64,000 bases of DNA from Skermanella mucosa (GCF_016765655.2 NZ_CP086106.1:4515001-4579000), one strand, 5' to 3'; numbered from the stretch's first letter, positions 45,579 through 54,475 are shown. A program made the numbers and translations. Notes: generated by a model not told the origin, from the letters alone.

Positions 45579-46763
45579 ATGGCTACCCTTCGATACGGGA
45601 TCGTTACCTACAAGGGCACCCCCGCCGGAACCCTGACCGAGGAACCGGCGGGCGGAACGCGTTTCCAGTACGCCGACGGGTTCGGCGAAACCATCGGCTG
45701 CGCCCTTCCGGTTGCCCGGCGGAGCCACGATGATCCCCATGGCCTGATCCCGTTCTTCGCCCACCTGGGTCCGGAAGGATGGTTGAGGCAGCGCCAGAGC
45801 GCCTATGCGGAAATCGACAGTGCGGACGATTTCGGACTCCTCCTGGCCTACGGCCGCGACTGCGTCGGCGCGGTCGGCATGGAAGACCCCGCCGGACATC
45901 CAGCGAGCCACGCTCCCAGGATGGCGGCCTCCTCCCTGGACCGTGCCGCGACGGCGGTCGAGCGGACGATCAGCGGAGTCCAGGCCAAGATCCTCTGCAC
46001 CGACCGGAACGGCCTGATCTTTCCGGCCGGCGCGACCGGGCCGGCGCCCTTCATCGCCAAATATCCCGACCGCATGCTGCCCGGCATGATCCGCAACGAA
46101 GCGACCACCCTGGAGCTGTGCCGGATCCTGCTGGGAAGCGGCGAGGTCTGCGAGGCCCGCGTGGGAACCGTCGAGGGGGTGGACGGGGTCGGCCTGATCG
46201 TCCGGCGGTTCGACCGGCATGGAGAGGACAAGCTGCGCTGCGAGGATTTCATGCAGGTGCTGAACCGCCGGCCCGGCCGGGATCACCAGGGAAAGTACGA
46301 TGCGGCCTATGAGGACCTGGCCGCCGCCTTGCGCCACTCGGCGGCTCCGCTGCTCGACGCCCGGCGCGTGTTCCGCAGGCTGACGGCTTACGTGCTGCTC
46401 GGCAACGTCGATTGCCACATGAAGAACTGGAGCCTCCTGGAAACGCCTTCGGGAATGAGGCTCGCTCCGGTCTATGACGCGCTGAACGGATACATCTACG
46501 CGGCGCAAGGCTACACCACGCGCTTCGGCCTGGAGTTCGACGGCGAGCGCCGCCAGTGGGACGTCTACGACCGGGACTTGCTGTTGGAAATCGCCGCCAG
46601 GCTAGGGCTCGGGCGGCCCGCCGCCGAAACCGCGCTCGCCTCGCTGGCGCGCGGAGGCGACCGGCTGTTCAGCCGCCTGGACCAGCCGCTCGGCCTGCCG
46701 GAGGAGCAGTCCCTGGCATATCGCGGGGCGGTGCGCGAAGCCTGGAGGAGGCTTTATGGATAA
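45579..46763 (+). CDS. hipA: HipA-type serine/threonine kinase toxin
   Basis: A 394-residue HipA-like kinase. The N-terminal subdomain has GTLTEEPAGGTRFQYADG and PFFAHLGPEGWL; TISGVQAKIL matches the ejectable P-loop (SGxQxK) with its regulatory Ser; GNVDCHMKNWSL holds the catalytic D-x-H-x2-N; APVYDALN supplies the metal-binding Asp. E. coli HipA phosphorylates GltX and induces persistence; targets vary elsewhere. The gene overlaps the downstream XRE gene by eight bases. The order, kinase first and regulator second, is reversed compared with E. coli hipBA. No good ribosome-binding site precedes the ATG. Confidence 0.9.
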   Translation: MATLRYGIVTYKGTPAGTLTEEPAGGTRFQYADGFGETIGCALPVARRSHDDPHGLIPFFAHLGPEGWLRQRQSAYAEIDSADDFGLLLAYGRDCVGAVGMEDPAGHPASHAPRMAASSLDRAATAVERTISGVQAKILCTDRNGLIFPAGATGPAPFIAKYPDRMLPGMIRNEATTLELCRILLGSGEVCEARVGTVEGVDGVGLIVRRFDRHGEDKLRCEDFMQVLNRRPGRDHQGKYDAAYEDLAAALRHSAAPLLDARRVFRRLTAYVLLGNVDCHMKNWSLLETPSGMRLAPVYDALNGYIYAAQGYTTRFGLEFDGERRQWDVYDRDLLLEIAARLGLGRPAAETALASLARGGDRLFSRLDQPLGLPEEQSLAYRGAVREAWRRLYG

Positions 46764-46983
46764 GCTTCCCTCGCTGCGCGAGATCGGCCGGATGGCGAGG
46801 GAGCGCCGGGTCGCCGAGCGGCTGTCGCAGAAGGAGCTCGCCGAGCTGGCCGGCGTCCACCACGCCACCATCGTGGCGCTGGAGAAGGGCGAAGGCACCC
46901 TGCGCCTGGTCAACGCCTGGCGCGTGCTCGGGGTCCTGGGGCTGGCGGAGTCCGATACCGGCGGGGAAGGCCCGGAACGGTGA
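46756..46983 (+). CDS. XRE-family helix-turn-helix regulator (HipB-like antitoxin)
   Basis: A 75-residue protein that is essentially one XRE helix-turn-helix: MARERRVAERLSQKELAEL, AGVHHATIVALEKGEGTL. It starts inside the end of hipA with GGAGGAGGC ahead of the ATG, so translation is coupled. By position it should be the antitoxin and autorepressor of the kinase, probably binding the repeated motif upstream of hipA. It lacks the beta-lid of some larger HipB proteins and has a short Gly/Glu tail. Confidence 0.85.
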   Translation: MDKLPSLREIGRMARERRVAERLSQKELAELAGVHHATIVALEKGEGTLRLVNAWRVLGVLGLAESDTGGEGPER

Positions 46984-46990
46984 CGCCCGC

Positions 46991-47653
46991 CTATTCGGCG
47001 ACCGCCGCCATGCGGCTTCCCAACGCGTTGTCGAGATAGTCGTCGACATGCTTGTCCAGCGCTTCCACGTGGGTCGAGAACAGGTGGGTGGCACCATCGA
47101 CGACCTTGTACTCGATCCGGATGTCGCGCTGGTGCGACAGCTTGTTGACCAGCTTGTGGACCGAGTTCTCCGGCACCAGCTCGTCCTTGGTGCCGTGGAC
47201 GATCAGGCCCGACGACGGGCACGGCGCCAGGAAGCTGAAGTCGAACGAGTTGGCCGGCGGGGCGACCGAGATGAACCCGTCGATCTCCGGCCGGCGCATC
47301 AGGAGCTGCATGCCGATCCAGGCGCCGAACGAGTGCCCGGCGATCCAGCAGGCCGACGCGTTGGGGTTGAAGGTCTGGAGCCAGTCCAGCGCCGAGGCCG
47401 CGTCGCTCAGTTCTCCCTCGCCCCGGTCGTAGCTGCCCTGGCTGCGCCCGACGCCCCGGAAATTGAACCGCAGCGTCGAGAAGCCGCGCCGGCCGAACGC
47501 ATGAAACAGGGTGTAGACCACCTTGTTGTTCATGGTTCCGCCATGATGGGGATGGGGATGCAGGAACAGCGCGACGGGAGCGTTGGGCTGCTTGCCGTGA
47601 ACATACCGGCCTTCGATCCGTCCGGCCGGTCCATTGATCATTACTTCGGGCAT
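46991..47653 (-). CDS. alpha/beta hydrolase, dienelactone-hydrolase-like
   Basis: A 220-residue serine hydrolase with FLHPHPHHGGTMNNKVV (oxyanion region), NFRGVGRSQGSYDRGEGELSDA, nucleophile elbow GHSFGAW, the acid VHGTKDELVP and catalytic His in GATHLF. It belongs to the small COG2945-type hydrolases common in proteobacteria, whose substrate is unknown. It converges on the XRE gene with seven bases between and is divergent from iscR. Confidence 0.9.
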   Translation of the reverse strand: MPEVMINGPAGRIEGRYVHGKQPNAPVALFLHPHPHHGGTMNNKVVYTLFHAFGRRGFSTLRFNFRGVGRSQGSYDRGEGELSDAASALDWLQTFNPNASACWIAGHSFGAWIGMQLLMRRPEIDGFISVAPPANSFDFSFLAPCPSSGLIVHGTKDELVPENSVHKLVNKLSHQRDIRIEYKVVDGATHLFSTHVEALDKHVDDYLDNALGSRMAAVAE

Positions 47654-48020
47654 TGCGGTGTGGGTCCCGGCGAAAACAGGTTGGCCCATACCTGACGGCA
47701 TGGGCGGCGGGGCTCGGGAGAAATCCCGACCAGGGAAAAACCGAGGCGGAAGGTAGGACATTCACCAAAGCATGAGAAGATCCCGCCGTTGCAATACTTG
47801 ACCACTGCACTAGGTCATCATATATCGGATGCCACCTCCAACGTCATCAGGCGGGAACCGCCCCGACGTTGGTCATACCAGTCCGACAAGACCGCCGACT
47901 ATATCACAGCGAGCAACCGAGTGATCAAGCATCTTCGCAAGCAAATCCATGGCGAGATCACCGGAAAATCGCGAGGGTAGTGCCGATGCACCGCCCGGGA
48001 ACAGGAACAGGGAGGCCGAC
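47654..48020. other. intergenic region between the hydrolase and iscR
   Basis: This 367-base gap contains the candidate iscR promoter and IscR-like site at 47794-47826 and then a leader of roughly 190 bases. A short open frame through the leader lacks similarity to any protein. The leader could hold RNA structure, but no known riboswitch pattern is seen. Confidence 0.5.
47794..47826 (+). promoter_or_regulatory. candidate iscR promoter with overlapping IscR-type site
   Basis: TTGACC at 47798-47803 and TATATC at 47821-47826 are separated by 17 bases, a good sigma-70 promoter. Over it lies ATACTTGACC-N9-GGTCA (47794-47817), an inverted repeat similar to the type 1 IscR site that represses the E. 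coli isc promoter. Confidence 0.6.
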
Positions 48021-48497
48021 GTGAGACTGAGCACCAAGGGGCGGTACGCCGTGATGGCGATGGTCGATCTCGCAAGCAGCAGCCGAGGCGGCCCGATAGC
48101 GCTCGCGGACATCGCCGAGCGCCAGGAAATCTCGCTCTCATACCTGGAGCAGCTGTTCGCAAAGCTGCGCAAAGGCGGCCTGGTCAAGAGCGTGCGCGGT
48201 CCCGGCGGCGGCTACCTCCTGGCCCACCCGGCCGACGCCATGCGGATCTCCGACATCATCCTGGCGGTGGACGAGCCGATCCGCGCCACTCGCTGCGCCG
48301 CCGGGTCGCCGGCCGGCTGCAGGACCAACCGCAGCCGATGCCTGACCCACGACCTGTGGGAGGAGCTGGGCAACCAGATCCACCTCTATCTCAGCAGCGT
48401 CACCGTCGCCGACGTGTGCGAGCGCCGCATCCTCGGATCGTCCCACGTCATGCTGCCGGAAGCGGTCAGCGAGCCCCGGGCTGCGGCGGCCGAGTAG
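48021..48497 (+). CDS. iscR: Rrf2-family Fe-S cluster regulator IscR
   Basis: A 158-residue winged-helix regulator. It starts RLSTKGRYAVMAMVDLA with a GTG codon preceded by GGGAGG. The three cluster-binding cysteines and the ligand His lie in RCAAGSPAGCRTNRSRCLTHDLW, the same arrangement as E. coli IscR, so it should bind a 2Fe-2S cluster and repress its own promoter when the cluster is loaded. It is followed by a cysteine desulfurase gene after about 30 bases. Confidence 0.93.
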   Translation: MRLSTKGRYAVMAMVDLASSSRGGPIALADIAERQEISLSYLEQLFAKLRKGGLVKSVRGPGGGYLLAHPADAMRISDIILAVDEPIRATRCAAGSPAGCRTNRSRCLTHDLWEELGNQIHLYLSSVTVADVCERRILGSSHVMLPEAVSEPRAAAAE

Positions 48498-48526
48498 GAA
48501 CCCGCTACGCGAAGAACCCGATCCCG

Positions 48527-49669
48527 ATGTCCGGCACCGCCTATCTCGACTACAACGCGACCGCCCCGACCCTGCCCGCCGTGCGCGACGCGGTGATGGC
48601 GGCGCTGGAGGTCGCCGGCAACCCCTCCTCCGTCCACGGCTTCGGCCGGCGCGCGCGCCGGCTGGTCGAGGATGCCCGGGCCGAGGTGGCGGCGCTGGCC
48701 GGGGTCGTGCCGGCCCGGATCGTGTTCACGTCCGGCGGGACCGAGGCGAACGCGTCAGCGTTGGCCACGGGAGCCTCCGGGAGGACCGGCCGCCGCATCC
48801 TGGTGTCGGCGATCGAGCATGACTCGGTGCTGGAGACCGTTCCCGACGCGGAGCGGATCCCGGTCATGCCGGACGGCACGGTGGACCTCGCGGCGCTCGA
48901 CCGGATGCTGGCGCGGGGAGACGGGCCGGCCCTGGTCTCGGTCATGCTGGTCAACAACGAGACCGGGGTGATCCAGCCGGTCGCCGAGGCGTCGCGCCTC
49001 GCCCATGCCCATGGCGCGCTGTTCCATTGCGACGCCGTCCAGGGAGCCGGCCGCGTCGCGATGGACGCCGATTCCCTGGGCATCGACCTGATGACCCTGT
49101 CGGCCCACAAGCTGGGCGGGCCCCACGGCGTGGGCGCCCTGGTGGTGCGGGAAGGCATCCCGATAGCACCCGTGCTGCGCGGCGGCGGACAGGAACAGCG
49201 CCGCCGGGCCGGAACGGAGAACGTCGCCGGGATCGCCGGGTTCGGCGCCGCCGCCAGGCTCGCCCGGAGCGCCGCGGACGAGGCCGTCCGGATCGGCCGG
49301 CTGCGCGACGGGCTGGAACGGCGCATCGCCGAAGCGGCCGAAGCCGCCGGCGTCGCCGTCACGATCCACGGCAGGGCCGCGCGCCGGGTGGCCAACACCA
49401 CCTGCGTATCGATGCCCGGGGTTTCCAGCGAAACGCAGATCATGGCCCTGGACTTGGCCGGCGTGGCGGTCAGCGCCGGTTCGGCCTGCTCCAGCGGCAA
49501 GGTGAAGCCGTCCCACGTGCTGACGGCCATGGGAGTCGACGCAGGCGAGGCTTCCTCCGCCATCCGGGTCAGCCTGGGCTGGGCGACGGGGCCGGAGGAC
49601 GTCGACCGCTTCGTGGACGCCTGGAGCACGCTGTGCCGCCGCCGGGCGCGGGCGACGGCCGGCCCCTGA
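48527..49669 (+). CDS. cysteine desulfurase (NifS/IscS-like)
   Basis: A 380-residue PLP enzyme that takes sulfur from cysteine to form a persulfide. The PLP Lys is in LSAHKLGGPHG, the active Cys in SAGSACSSGKVKPSHVL, and YLDYNATAP starts the protein. The loop containing the Cys fits group I desulfurases. In related genomes this gene is normally followed by a second desulfurase, iscU and iscA; here the hscB relative follows after about 130 bases. Confidence 0.94.
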   Translation: MSGTAYLDYNATAPTLPAVRDAVMAALEVAGNPSSVHGFGRRARRLVEDARAEVAALAGVVPARIVFTSGGTEANASALATGASGRTGRRILVSAIEHDSVLETVPDAERIPVMPDGTVDLAALDRMLARGDGPALVSVMLVNNETGVIQPVAEASRLAHAHGALFHCDAVQGAGRVAMDADSLGIDLMTLSAHKLGGPHGVGALVVREGIPIAPVLRGGGQEQRRRAGTENVAGIAGFGAAARLARSAADEAVRIGRLRDGLERRIAEAAEAAGVAVTIHGRAARRVANTTCVSMPGVSSETQIMALDLAGVAVSAGSACSSGKVKPSHVLTAMGVDAGEASSAIRVSLGWATGPEDVDRFVDAWSTLCRRRARATAGP

Positions 49670-49799
49670 AGGCCTGCTCAAAGGTCTGGCCGCGACGTAT
49701 GGCGTTGCCCGGGCGGCACCTTATCTGTAAAGACGCGGGGGAGCGGGCACGGGTCCGGGCACCGGGCGGGGGCTCCACAACATTCAAAAGCGATGCGGC

Positions 49800-50468
49800 A
49801 TGAGTGAACGCAAAGGCGGCGGGCCGCGGGGCGGCTCGGGAAAAGGCGGGATCGGCGGCGGGCCGGGAACGGTGGCGGGAGACCTGGTCCCTTGCTGGCT
49901 GTGCTCCCATTCTGTCTCGCCGCGCGCCCTGTTCTGCCACAACTGCGGCACGGTGCAGCCGCCGCGCTCGATCGATCCCTTCACGCGGCTGGGGCTGCCG
50001 ATCCGTTTCGACCTGGACCCCGCCGGACTGGAGCGCCAGTTCGCCGGCTTCCGCCGGACGCTCGCCCCGGAACGGTTCGAAAGCAAGGGCCCGCGGGAGA
50101 AATCCAACGCGCGGGCGCAGCTCGACACCTTCAAGCATGCCTATGACACGCTGCGCGACCCGATCCGCCGCGCCCGCCTCCTGCTCGACGCCGCCCACGG
50201 CGCCGGCGCCCGGCAACCGCTCCCCGCCGACCCGGAGCTTGACGCCCTGGAGGGGGCCCTGGCGGATGCCGGCGACACGGCGGAACTGGACCGGGTGGCC
50301 AACCAGGCGGTGCGCGGCACGGAACAGTGCATCCACGACCTGGCGTCCGCGTTCCGCGCCGGGGATCTGGACGCCGCGGCGCGCATCGTCGATCGGCTGG
50401 AGCGGCTGGAAGCGCTCGCCGGCGCGGCGCGGCAGCGGCGTCCCGGCCTGCGCGGCGACGCTCCCTGA
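49800..50468 (+). CDS. HscB-like co-chaperone with zinc ribbon and lost HPD motif
   Basis: A 222-residue HscB homologue. The first about 35 residues are Gly/Arg-rich; then a zinc ribbon C-x2-C...C-x2-C (PCWLCSHS, LFCHNCGTVQPP), as in many HscB proteins; then a J-like domain (about 60-125), DPFTRLGLPIRFDLD to FKHAYDTLRDPIRRARLLL, and the C-terminal three-helix HscB domain. The J-domain loop that should read HPD reads LAPERF: both His and Asp are replaced in an otherwise intact frame. HPD is needed to stimulate HscA ATPase, and no hscA is present here. It may keep an IscU- or desulfurase-binding role. Confidence 0.85.
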   Translation: MSERKGGGPRGGSGKGGIGGGPGTVAGDLVPCWLCSHSVSPRALFCHNCGTVQPPRSIDPFTRLGLPIRFDLDPAGLERQFAGFRRTLAPERFESKGPREKSNARAQLDTFKHAYDTLRDPIRRARLLLDAAHGAGARQPLPADPELDALEGALADAGDTAELDRVANQAVRGTEQCIHDLASAFRAGDLDAAARIVDRLERLEALAGAARQRRPGLRGDAP

Positions 50469-50619
50469 GATGGCCCGCTGCAAGGGCGTACCGGAAGGAC
50501 ACGCCGGGGAATTCTGTGGAAATGATGAAGGATTCGCTTGACGGGGCGTTGGAGCGAACCTTTAGTCCCGCGTTTCGGGTTTAGGACCGGTAAGAGAAGA
50601 ACGACGGAGTTGTGGCATC

Positions 50620-50949
50620 ATGCCGAAGATCACATTCATCGACACCGAGGGCAACAAGCGCGACGTGGATGCGCCCTTGGGCCTGTCGGTGCTGGAAATC
50701 GCCCATCGCAACGACATCGACCTGGAAGGGGCGTGCGAGGGCTCGCTGGCCTGCTCGACCTGCCACGTGATCGTCGAACCCGAATGGTACGACCTGCTGA
50801 CCGACGCGTCCGAGGACGAGGAGGACATGCTGGACCTCGCGTTCGGCCTGACCAAGACCTCCCGCCTGGGCTGCCAGATCATCATGTCCGAGGAGCTTGA
50901 CGGCCTGACCGTCCGGCTGCCGTCCGGCACGCGCAACATGATGGGCTGA
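50620..50949 (+). CDS. fdx: ISC-type 2Fe-2S ferredoxin
   Basis: A 109-residue adrenodoxin-type ferredoxin. Cluster ligands follow the pattern C-x5-C-x2-C in [15 protein letters not shown] and a fourth Cys in RLGCQI. The acidic stretch [13 protein letters not shown] is the usual partner-binding helix. In ISC systems it supplies electrons for cluster assembly. hscA, which usually stands before it, is missing; about 150 bases separate it from the HscB relative. tenA follows after six bases. Confidence 0.96.
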   Translation: MPKITFIDTEGNKRDVDAPLGLSVLEIAHRNDIDLEGACEGSLACSTCHVIVEPEWYDLLTDASEDEEDMLDLAFGLTKTSRLGCQIIMSEELDGLTVRLPSGTRNMMG

Positions 50950-50955
50950 CGCCCG

Positions 50956-51627
50956 ATGGCCGCACGCCTGTTCGACCGCCTGAAGGAGGCGGCGGGACCG
51001 GAATGGACGGGCTATACCCGCCACGAGTTCGTCCGCCGGCTGGGCGACGGCAGCCTGCCCGAAGCCTCGTTCCGCCATTACCTGATCCAGGATTACCTGT
51101 TCCTGATCCATTTCGCCCGCGCCTACGCGCTGGCGGTCTACAAGAGCGACACCCTGGCCGACATGCGGCAGGCGGGAGCCTCGCTCTCGGCGATCCTGGA
51201 CCTGGAAATGGGGCTTCACGTCGGGTTCTGCGCCGGCTGGGGCCTGGACGAGGCGGCCATGGCGGCCTCCCCCGAGGCGGCGGGCACCCTGGCCTACACC
51301 CGCTACGTGCTGGAGCGCGGGACGGCCGGCGACCTGCTCGACCTGCATGTGGCTCTGGCGCCCTGCATCGTCGGCTATGCGGAGATCGCGGCGGAACTGA
51401 CGGCCGACCCGGCGACGCGGCTGGAGGGAAATCCCTACCGGGCCTGGATCGAGATGTATGCCGGCGAGGAGTACCGGGCGGTCGCGGCGGCCGAGGTGGC
51501 CCAGCTCGACAGCCTGTACGGCCGGCGCGGCGGGGAGGCGCGGTTCCCCGACCTTGCCCGCACCTTCACGACCGCGAGCCGGCTGGAAGCCGGGTTCTGG
51601 GAGATGGGCCTGAAGCTGCTTCCCTGA
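50956..51627 (+). CDS. tenA: TenA-family thiaminase II / aminopyrimidine aminohydrolase
   Basis: A 223-residue all-helical TenA protein. TRHEFVRRLGDGSLPEASFRHYL-like start, YLFLIHFARAYALAVYK and LAPCIVGYAEI, whose Cys (near 137) is the catalytic nucleophile, match the family. It hydrolyses the amino group of aminomethyl-pyrimidine salvaged from degraded thiamin. Only six bases separate it from fdx, so it is probably co-transcribed with the Fe-S genes. Confidence 0.92.
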   Translation: MAARLFDRLKEAAGPEWTGYTRHEFVRRLGDGSLPEASFRHYLIQDYLFLIHFARAYALAVYKSDTLADMRQAGASLSAILDLEMGLHVGFCAGWGLDEAAMAASPEAAGTLAYTRYVLERGTAGDLLDLHVALAPCIVGYAEIAAELTADPATRLEGNPYRAWIEMYAGEEYRAVAAAEVAQLDSLYGRRGGEARFPDLARTFTTASRLEAGFWEMGLKLLP

Positions 51628-51743
51628 GCCTGGCTTCCCTGAGCCCTCCCCGATTTGGCGGCAGACGTGATTAACCGCGTCTTCACCATATTGGCCCAGG
51701 GTCGGGGCATCCTTTCCCCTGGCCCTCCCTCCGGTGAGTCTCC

Positions 51744-52628
51744 ATGACCTTCCATGACCGGCCGATCGGCATCTTCGACAGCGGGGTCGGCGGCCTGACC
51801 GTGCTGCGGGCACTCCGCGAGCGGCTGCCGACCGAGCCGCTGCTCTACCTGGGCGATACCGCCCGCCTGCCCTACGGCACCAAGAGCCCCGAGACGATCG
51901 CCCGCTACGCGGTCCAGGCGGCGGGATTGCTGGTCGAGCGCGGCATCAAGCTGCTGGTGGTCGCCTGCAACACGGCGTCGGCCCACGCGCTGGACGCGCT
52001 GCGCGACGCCTATCCCCAGATCGAGGTGACCGGCGTGATCGAGCCGGGCGCCGAGGCGGCCTGCGCCGCGTCGGCCAGCGGACGGATCGCGGTGATCGCG
52101 ACCGAGAGCACCGCGCGGGCCGGCGCCTACGAGGCGGCGATCCGCCGGATCCGCGGCGACGCCGAGGTCGCGACCCGGGCCTGCTCGGTGTTCGTGGCGC
52201 TGGCCGAGGAAGGCTGGCTCGACGGGCCGGTGGCGGAAGCCGCGGCGCGGCGCTATCTGGCGCCGCTGTTCGCCGATCCGGAACCCGGCTCCAAGCCGGA
52301 TACCCTGGTGCTGGGCTGCACCCATTTCCCGCTTCTGAGCCCCGTGCTGGAGACGGTCGTCGGGCCCGGCGTGACCCTGGTGGACAGCGCCCGCACCACC
52401 GCCGACCAGGTCGCCCTGATGCTGGACCGCGCCGGGGTCGCCTCCCGCAACGTGCATTTCCCGGCGGAGATCCGGCTGCTGGCGACCGACGCCCCGGACC
52501 GCTTCGCCCGCGTGGCCGCGAACTTCCTGCCCTTCCCGATCACGCCGGCCATGGTCGAGCTGGTCGATCTCCAGCAGGCTTCCCATAGAGCCGTGCCCGC
52601 CCTGCCGGCGCGGCCGCTGGAAGTTTGA
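51744..52628 (+). CDS. murI: glutamate racemase
   Basis: A 294-residue racemase making D-glutamate for peptidoglycan. Both catalytic cysteines are seen, in [12 protein letters not shown] and LGCTHFPLL, with [25 protein letters not shown] and the second acidic motif around them. Length is usual. A gap of about 115 bases separates it from tenA; rpmB follows with its own promoter. Confidence 0.97.
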   Translation: MTFHDRPIGIFDSGVGGLTVLRALRERLPTEPLLYLGDTARLPYGTKSPETIARYAVQAAGLLVERGIKLLVVACNTASAHALDALRDAYPQIEVTGVIEPGAEAACAASASGRIAVIATESTARAGAYEAAIRRIRGDAEVATRACSVFVALAEEGWLDGPVAEAAARRYLAPLFADPEPGSKPDTLVLGCTHFPLLSPVLETVVGPGVTLVDSARTTADQVALMLDRAGVASRNVHFPAEIRLLATDAPDRFARVAANFLPFPITPAMVELVDLQQASHRAVPALPARPLEV

Positions 52629-52647
52629 TTTCCGGGCGCCCTCGGCT

Positions 52648-52676
52648 TGACTTCTCCGGACGGCCTGCCTATAAAC
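52648..52676 (+). promoter_or_regulatory. sigma-70 promoter of rpmB
   Basis: TTGACT, 17 bases, then TATAAA, about 70 bases ahead of the rpmB start codon. This is the clearest housekeeping promoter in the window and fits a highly expressed ribosomal gene. Confidence 0.8.
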
Positions 52677-52744
52677 CCGCTTCCGCCGGGCGGAGGTGCC
52701 GTCCGGACCTGGTTTTTGTGTTCACAGAGTTAAGGACCTGTCCG

Positions 52745-53044
52745 ATGGCACGACGTTGCGCCGTGACCGGCAAGGGCGTGATGTTTGGCAACAACGTCAG
52801 CCACGCCAACAACAAGAATCGCCGCCGCTTTCATCCGAACCTGCAGGAAACCTCGCTGCTGAGCGACGCTCTGGGCGGCATGGTGCGCCTGCGCCTGTCG
52901 ACCAACGCGATCCGCACGATCGAGCACAAGGGCGGCCTCGACGCCTTCCTGCTCGACACCAAGGACGCGACCCTGAGCCTCGAAGCGCGCCGCATCAAGC
53001 GCCGCATCGCCGCCAAGGTCGAGCAGAAGCAGGCCGCCGCCTGA
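52745..53044 (+). CDS. rpmB: 50S ribosomal protein L28
   Basis: A 99-residue basic protein: [24 protein letters not shown] and [11 protein letters not shown] are the L28 signature, and the C-terminal [19 protein letters not shown] extension is typical of Alphaproteobacteria. It has its own promoter and a strong hairpin terminator about 65 bases after the stop. Confidence 0.98.
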   Translation: MARRCAVTGKGVMFGNNVSHANNKNRRRFHPNLQETSLLSDALGGMVRLRLSTNAIRTIEHKGGLDAFLLDTKDATLSLEARRIKRRIAAKVEQKQAAA

Positions 53045-53074
53045 CCTGCCCGGGCCCGGTCGACCGGAAAGCAT

Positions 53075-54385
53075 TCACCGGGGATCGGTGCCGTAAAGTT
53101 CGATGGATTGGAGCCGGCCGCGCAAGCGTGCCGGCTCCAATCTTTTCCAGCCGCACGCTTCCGGGCTTTCGCCCGCCGCATCGATGACCTGACGCGAGGC
53201 CACGAGCGGCAGGCCCGCGGTCTTGCAGGTTTCCTCAAGCCGGGCGGCGACGTTGACGGTGTCGCCGAGCACGGTGAATTCCAGGCGGGCATCGTCCCCG
53301 ATGGCGCCGCAGAACACCTCTCCCCAATGGACCCCGACGCCGACGGCCACCGCGTCCCGCCCGGCGGCAAGGCGCTCCCGGTTCCAGTTACATATCTCCG
53401 CCAGGATGGTCCGGGCCGCCGATAAGGCCTCGGCGGCGTCCCGCGGCCCGGGATCGGGCACGCCGAACAGCACCATGACGGCGTCGCCGATGAACTTGTC
53501 GATCACCCCGCCATGGGCGGCCACGGCGGTCGAGACGCGGGCGCGGAACTCGCCGACGAAGCGGCCCAACTCGACCGGGTCCAGCGACTCGGCACGCTGC
53601 GTGAAGCCCCGGATGTCGGTGAAAAGCACCGCGACCGTCTGGCGCCTGCCCCGCCGGGCCTCTTCGGATCCGGCCTCGGCCAGGCGCGCCGCGATCTGGG
53701 GCGGCAGGTAGCGGGTCAGGTTGGCGCGCCGCCGGGTCTCCTCGACCGCCTGGCGCAGGAGGCTCCGGGCCCTGGCCGCCGCGAGCGCCAGCACTGCGCC
53801 GGCCGCGACCAGCATGACCAGCCTCATGATGTTCGGCGGAACGCTGAAGAAAAGGCCCAACTGCTCCGGAACGCCGATGCGGGTCACGCTGTCCGGAGAG
53901 CCGCTGGTGGCCGCCGCCGCCGCGAGGCCCGCGGCCAGGAGCGCGGTCACATAGGCCTGGAGAACGGGATTGTAGCGCAACGCGCCGAACGCCAGGACCA
54001 GGGGTGACAGCCAGACTGCCGGAAAGCCCGCCAGATAGTCCGCCTCGATGCCGGTGTTCAGGATCGCGACCGCGACGCTTGCCAGGATGAAACCGACGTC
54101 CAGGGTGACGAAGACCCACGACATCCAGGGCCGGAAACGCCCGCTTCCGGTGACGGACCAGGCCAGCAGCCCGACCGCGGCATAGCCGCCGAGCGTGACG
54201 GCCACCATGGCCGCCTGCCGGTCCAGCACGCCGCCCAGCACCCCGTCCCCGTCTGGCCTCCTGCCGGAGACCGCGATGACGAACGCCAGGGCGAGGATGG
54301 CCGCCACGAGGATACGCAGCACGCCGACCGTGCGCTCGGCCCGCCTGTCGGCCTCGGCGAACAGATGCTCCGCGATGATGTTCAC
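53075..54385 (-). CDS. membrane-bound class III adenylate/guanylate cyclase
   Basis: A 436-residue protein. About six hydrophobic segments occupy residues 20-205, then a short linker ([27 protein letters not shown]) leads to a CHD cyclase domain (about 245-420). [12 protein letters not shown] and [16 protein letters not shown] carry the two metal-binding Asp; [16 protein letters not shown] carries the purine/transition-state region. The product is presumably cAMP, which the CpdA-like enzyme at 14.1 kb could degrade. Translation starts at GTG 54385 behind AAAGGGCGG. Confidence 0.93.
   Translation of the reverse strand: MNIIAEHLFAEADRRAERTVGVLRILVAAILALAFVIAVSGRRPDGDGVLGGVLDRQAAMVAVTLGGYAAVGLLAWSVTGSGRFRPWMSWVFVTLDVGFILASVAVAILNTGIEADYLAGFPAVWLSPLVLAFGALRYNPVLQAYVTALLAAGLAAAAATSGSPDSVTRIGVPEQLGLFFSVPPNIMRLVMLVAAGAVLALAAARARSLLRQAVEETRRRANLTRYLPPQIAARLAEAGSEEARRGRRQTVAVLFTDIRGFTQRAESLDPVELGRFVGEFRARVSTAVAAHGGVIDKFIGDAVMVLFGVPDPGPRDAAEALSAARTILAEICNWNRERLAAGRDAVAVGVGVHWGEVFCGAIGDDARLEFTVLGDTVNVAARLEETCKTAGLPLVASRQVIDAAGESPEACGWKRLEPARLRGRLQSIELYGTDPR
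53108..53146 (+). terminator. strong Rho-independent terminator of rpmB, inside the convergent cyclase gene
   Basis: Perfect 11-base arms TTGGAGCCGGC and GCCGGCTCCAA around CGCGCAAGCGT are followed by TCTTTT in the rpmB direction. The whole hairpin lies within the C-terminal codons of the convergent cyclase gene. Confidence 0.8.
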
Positions 54386-54475
54386 GACCGCCCTTTCTCA
54401 CTCCGTCTCCGCGCGCTATCCTGCCGCGGTCGATTCGATCGCTTCGTCCCAACAGCTTCGGAAAAAAGCCCGCCC

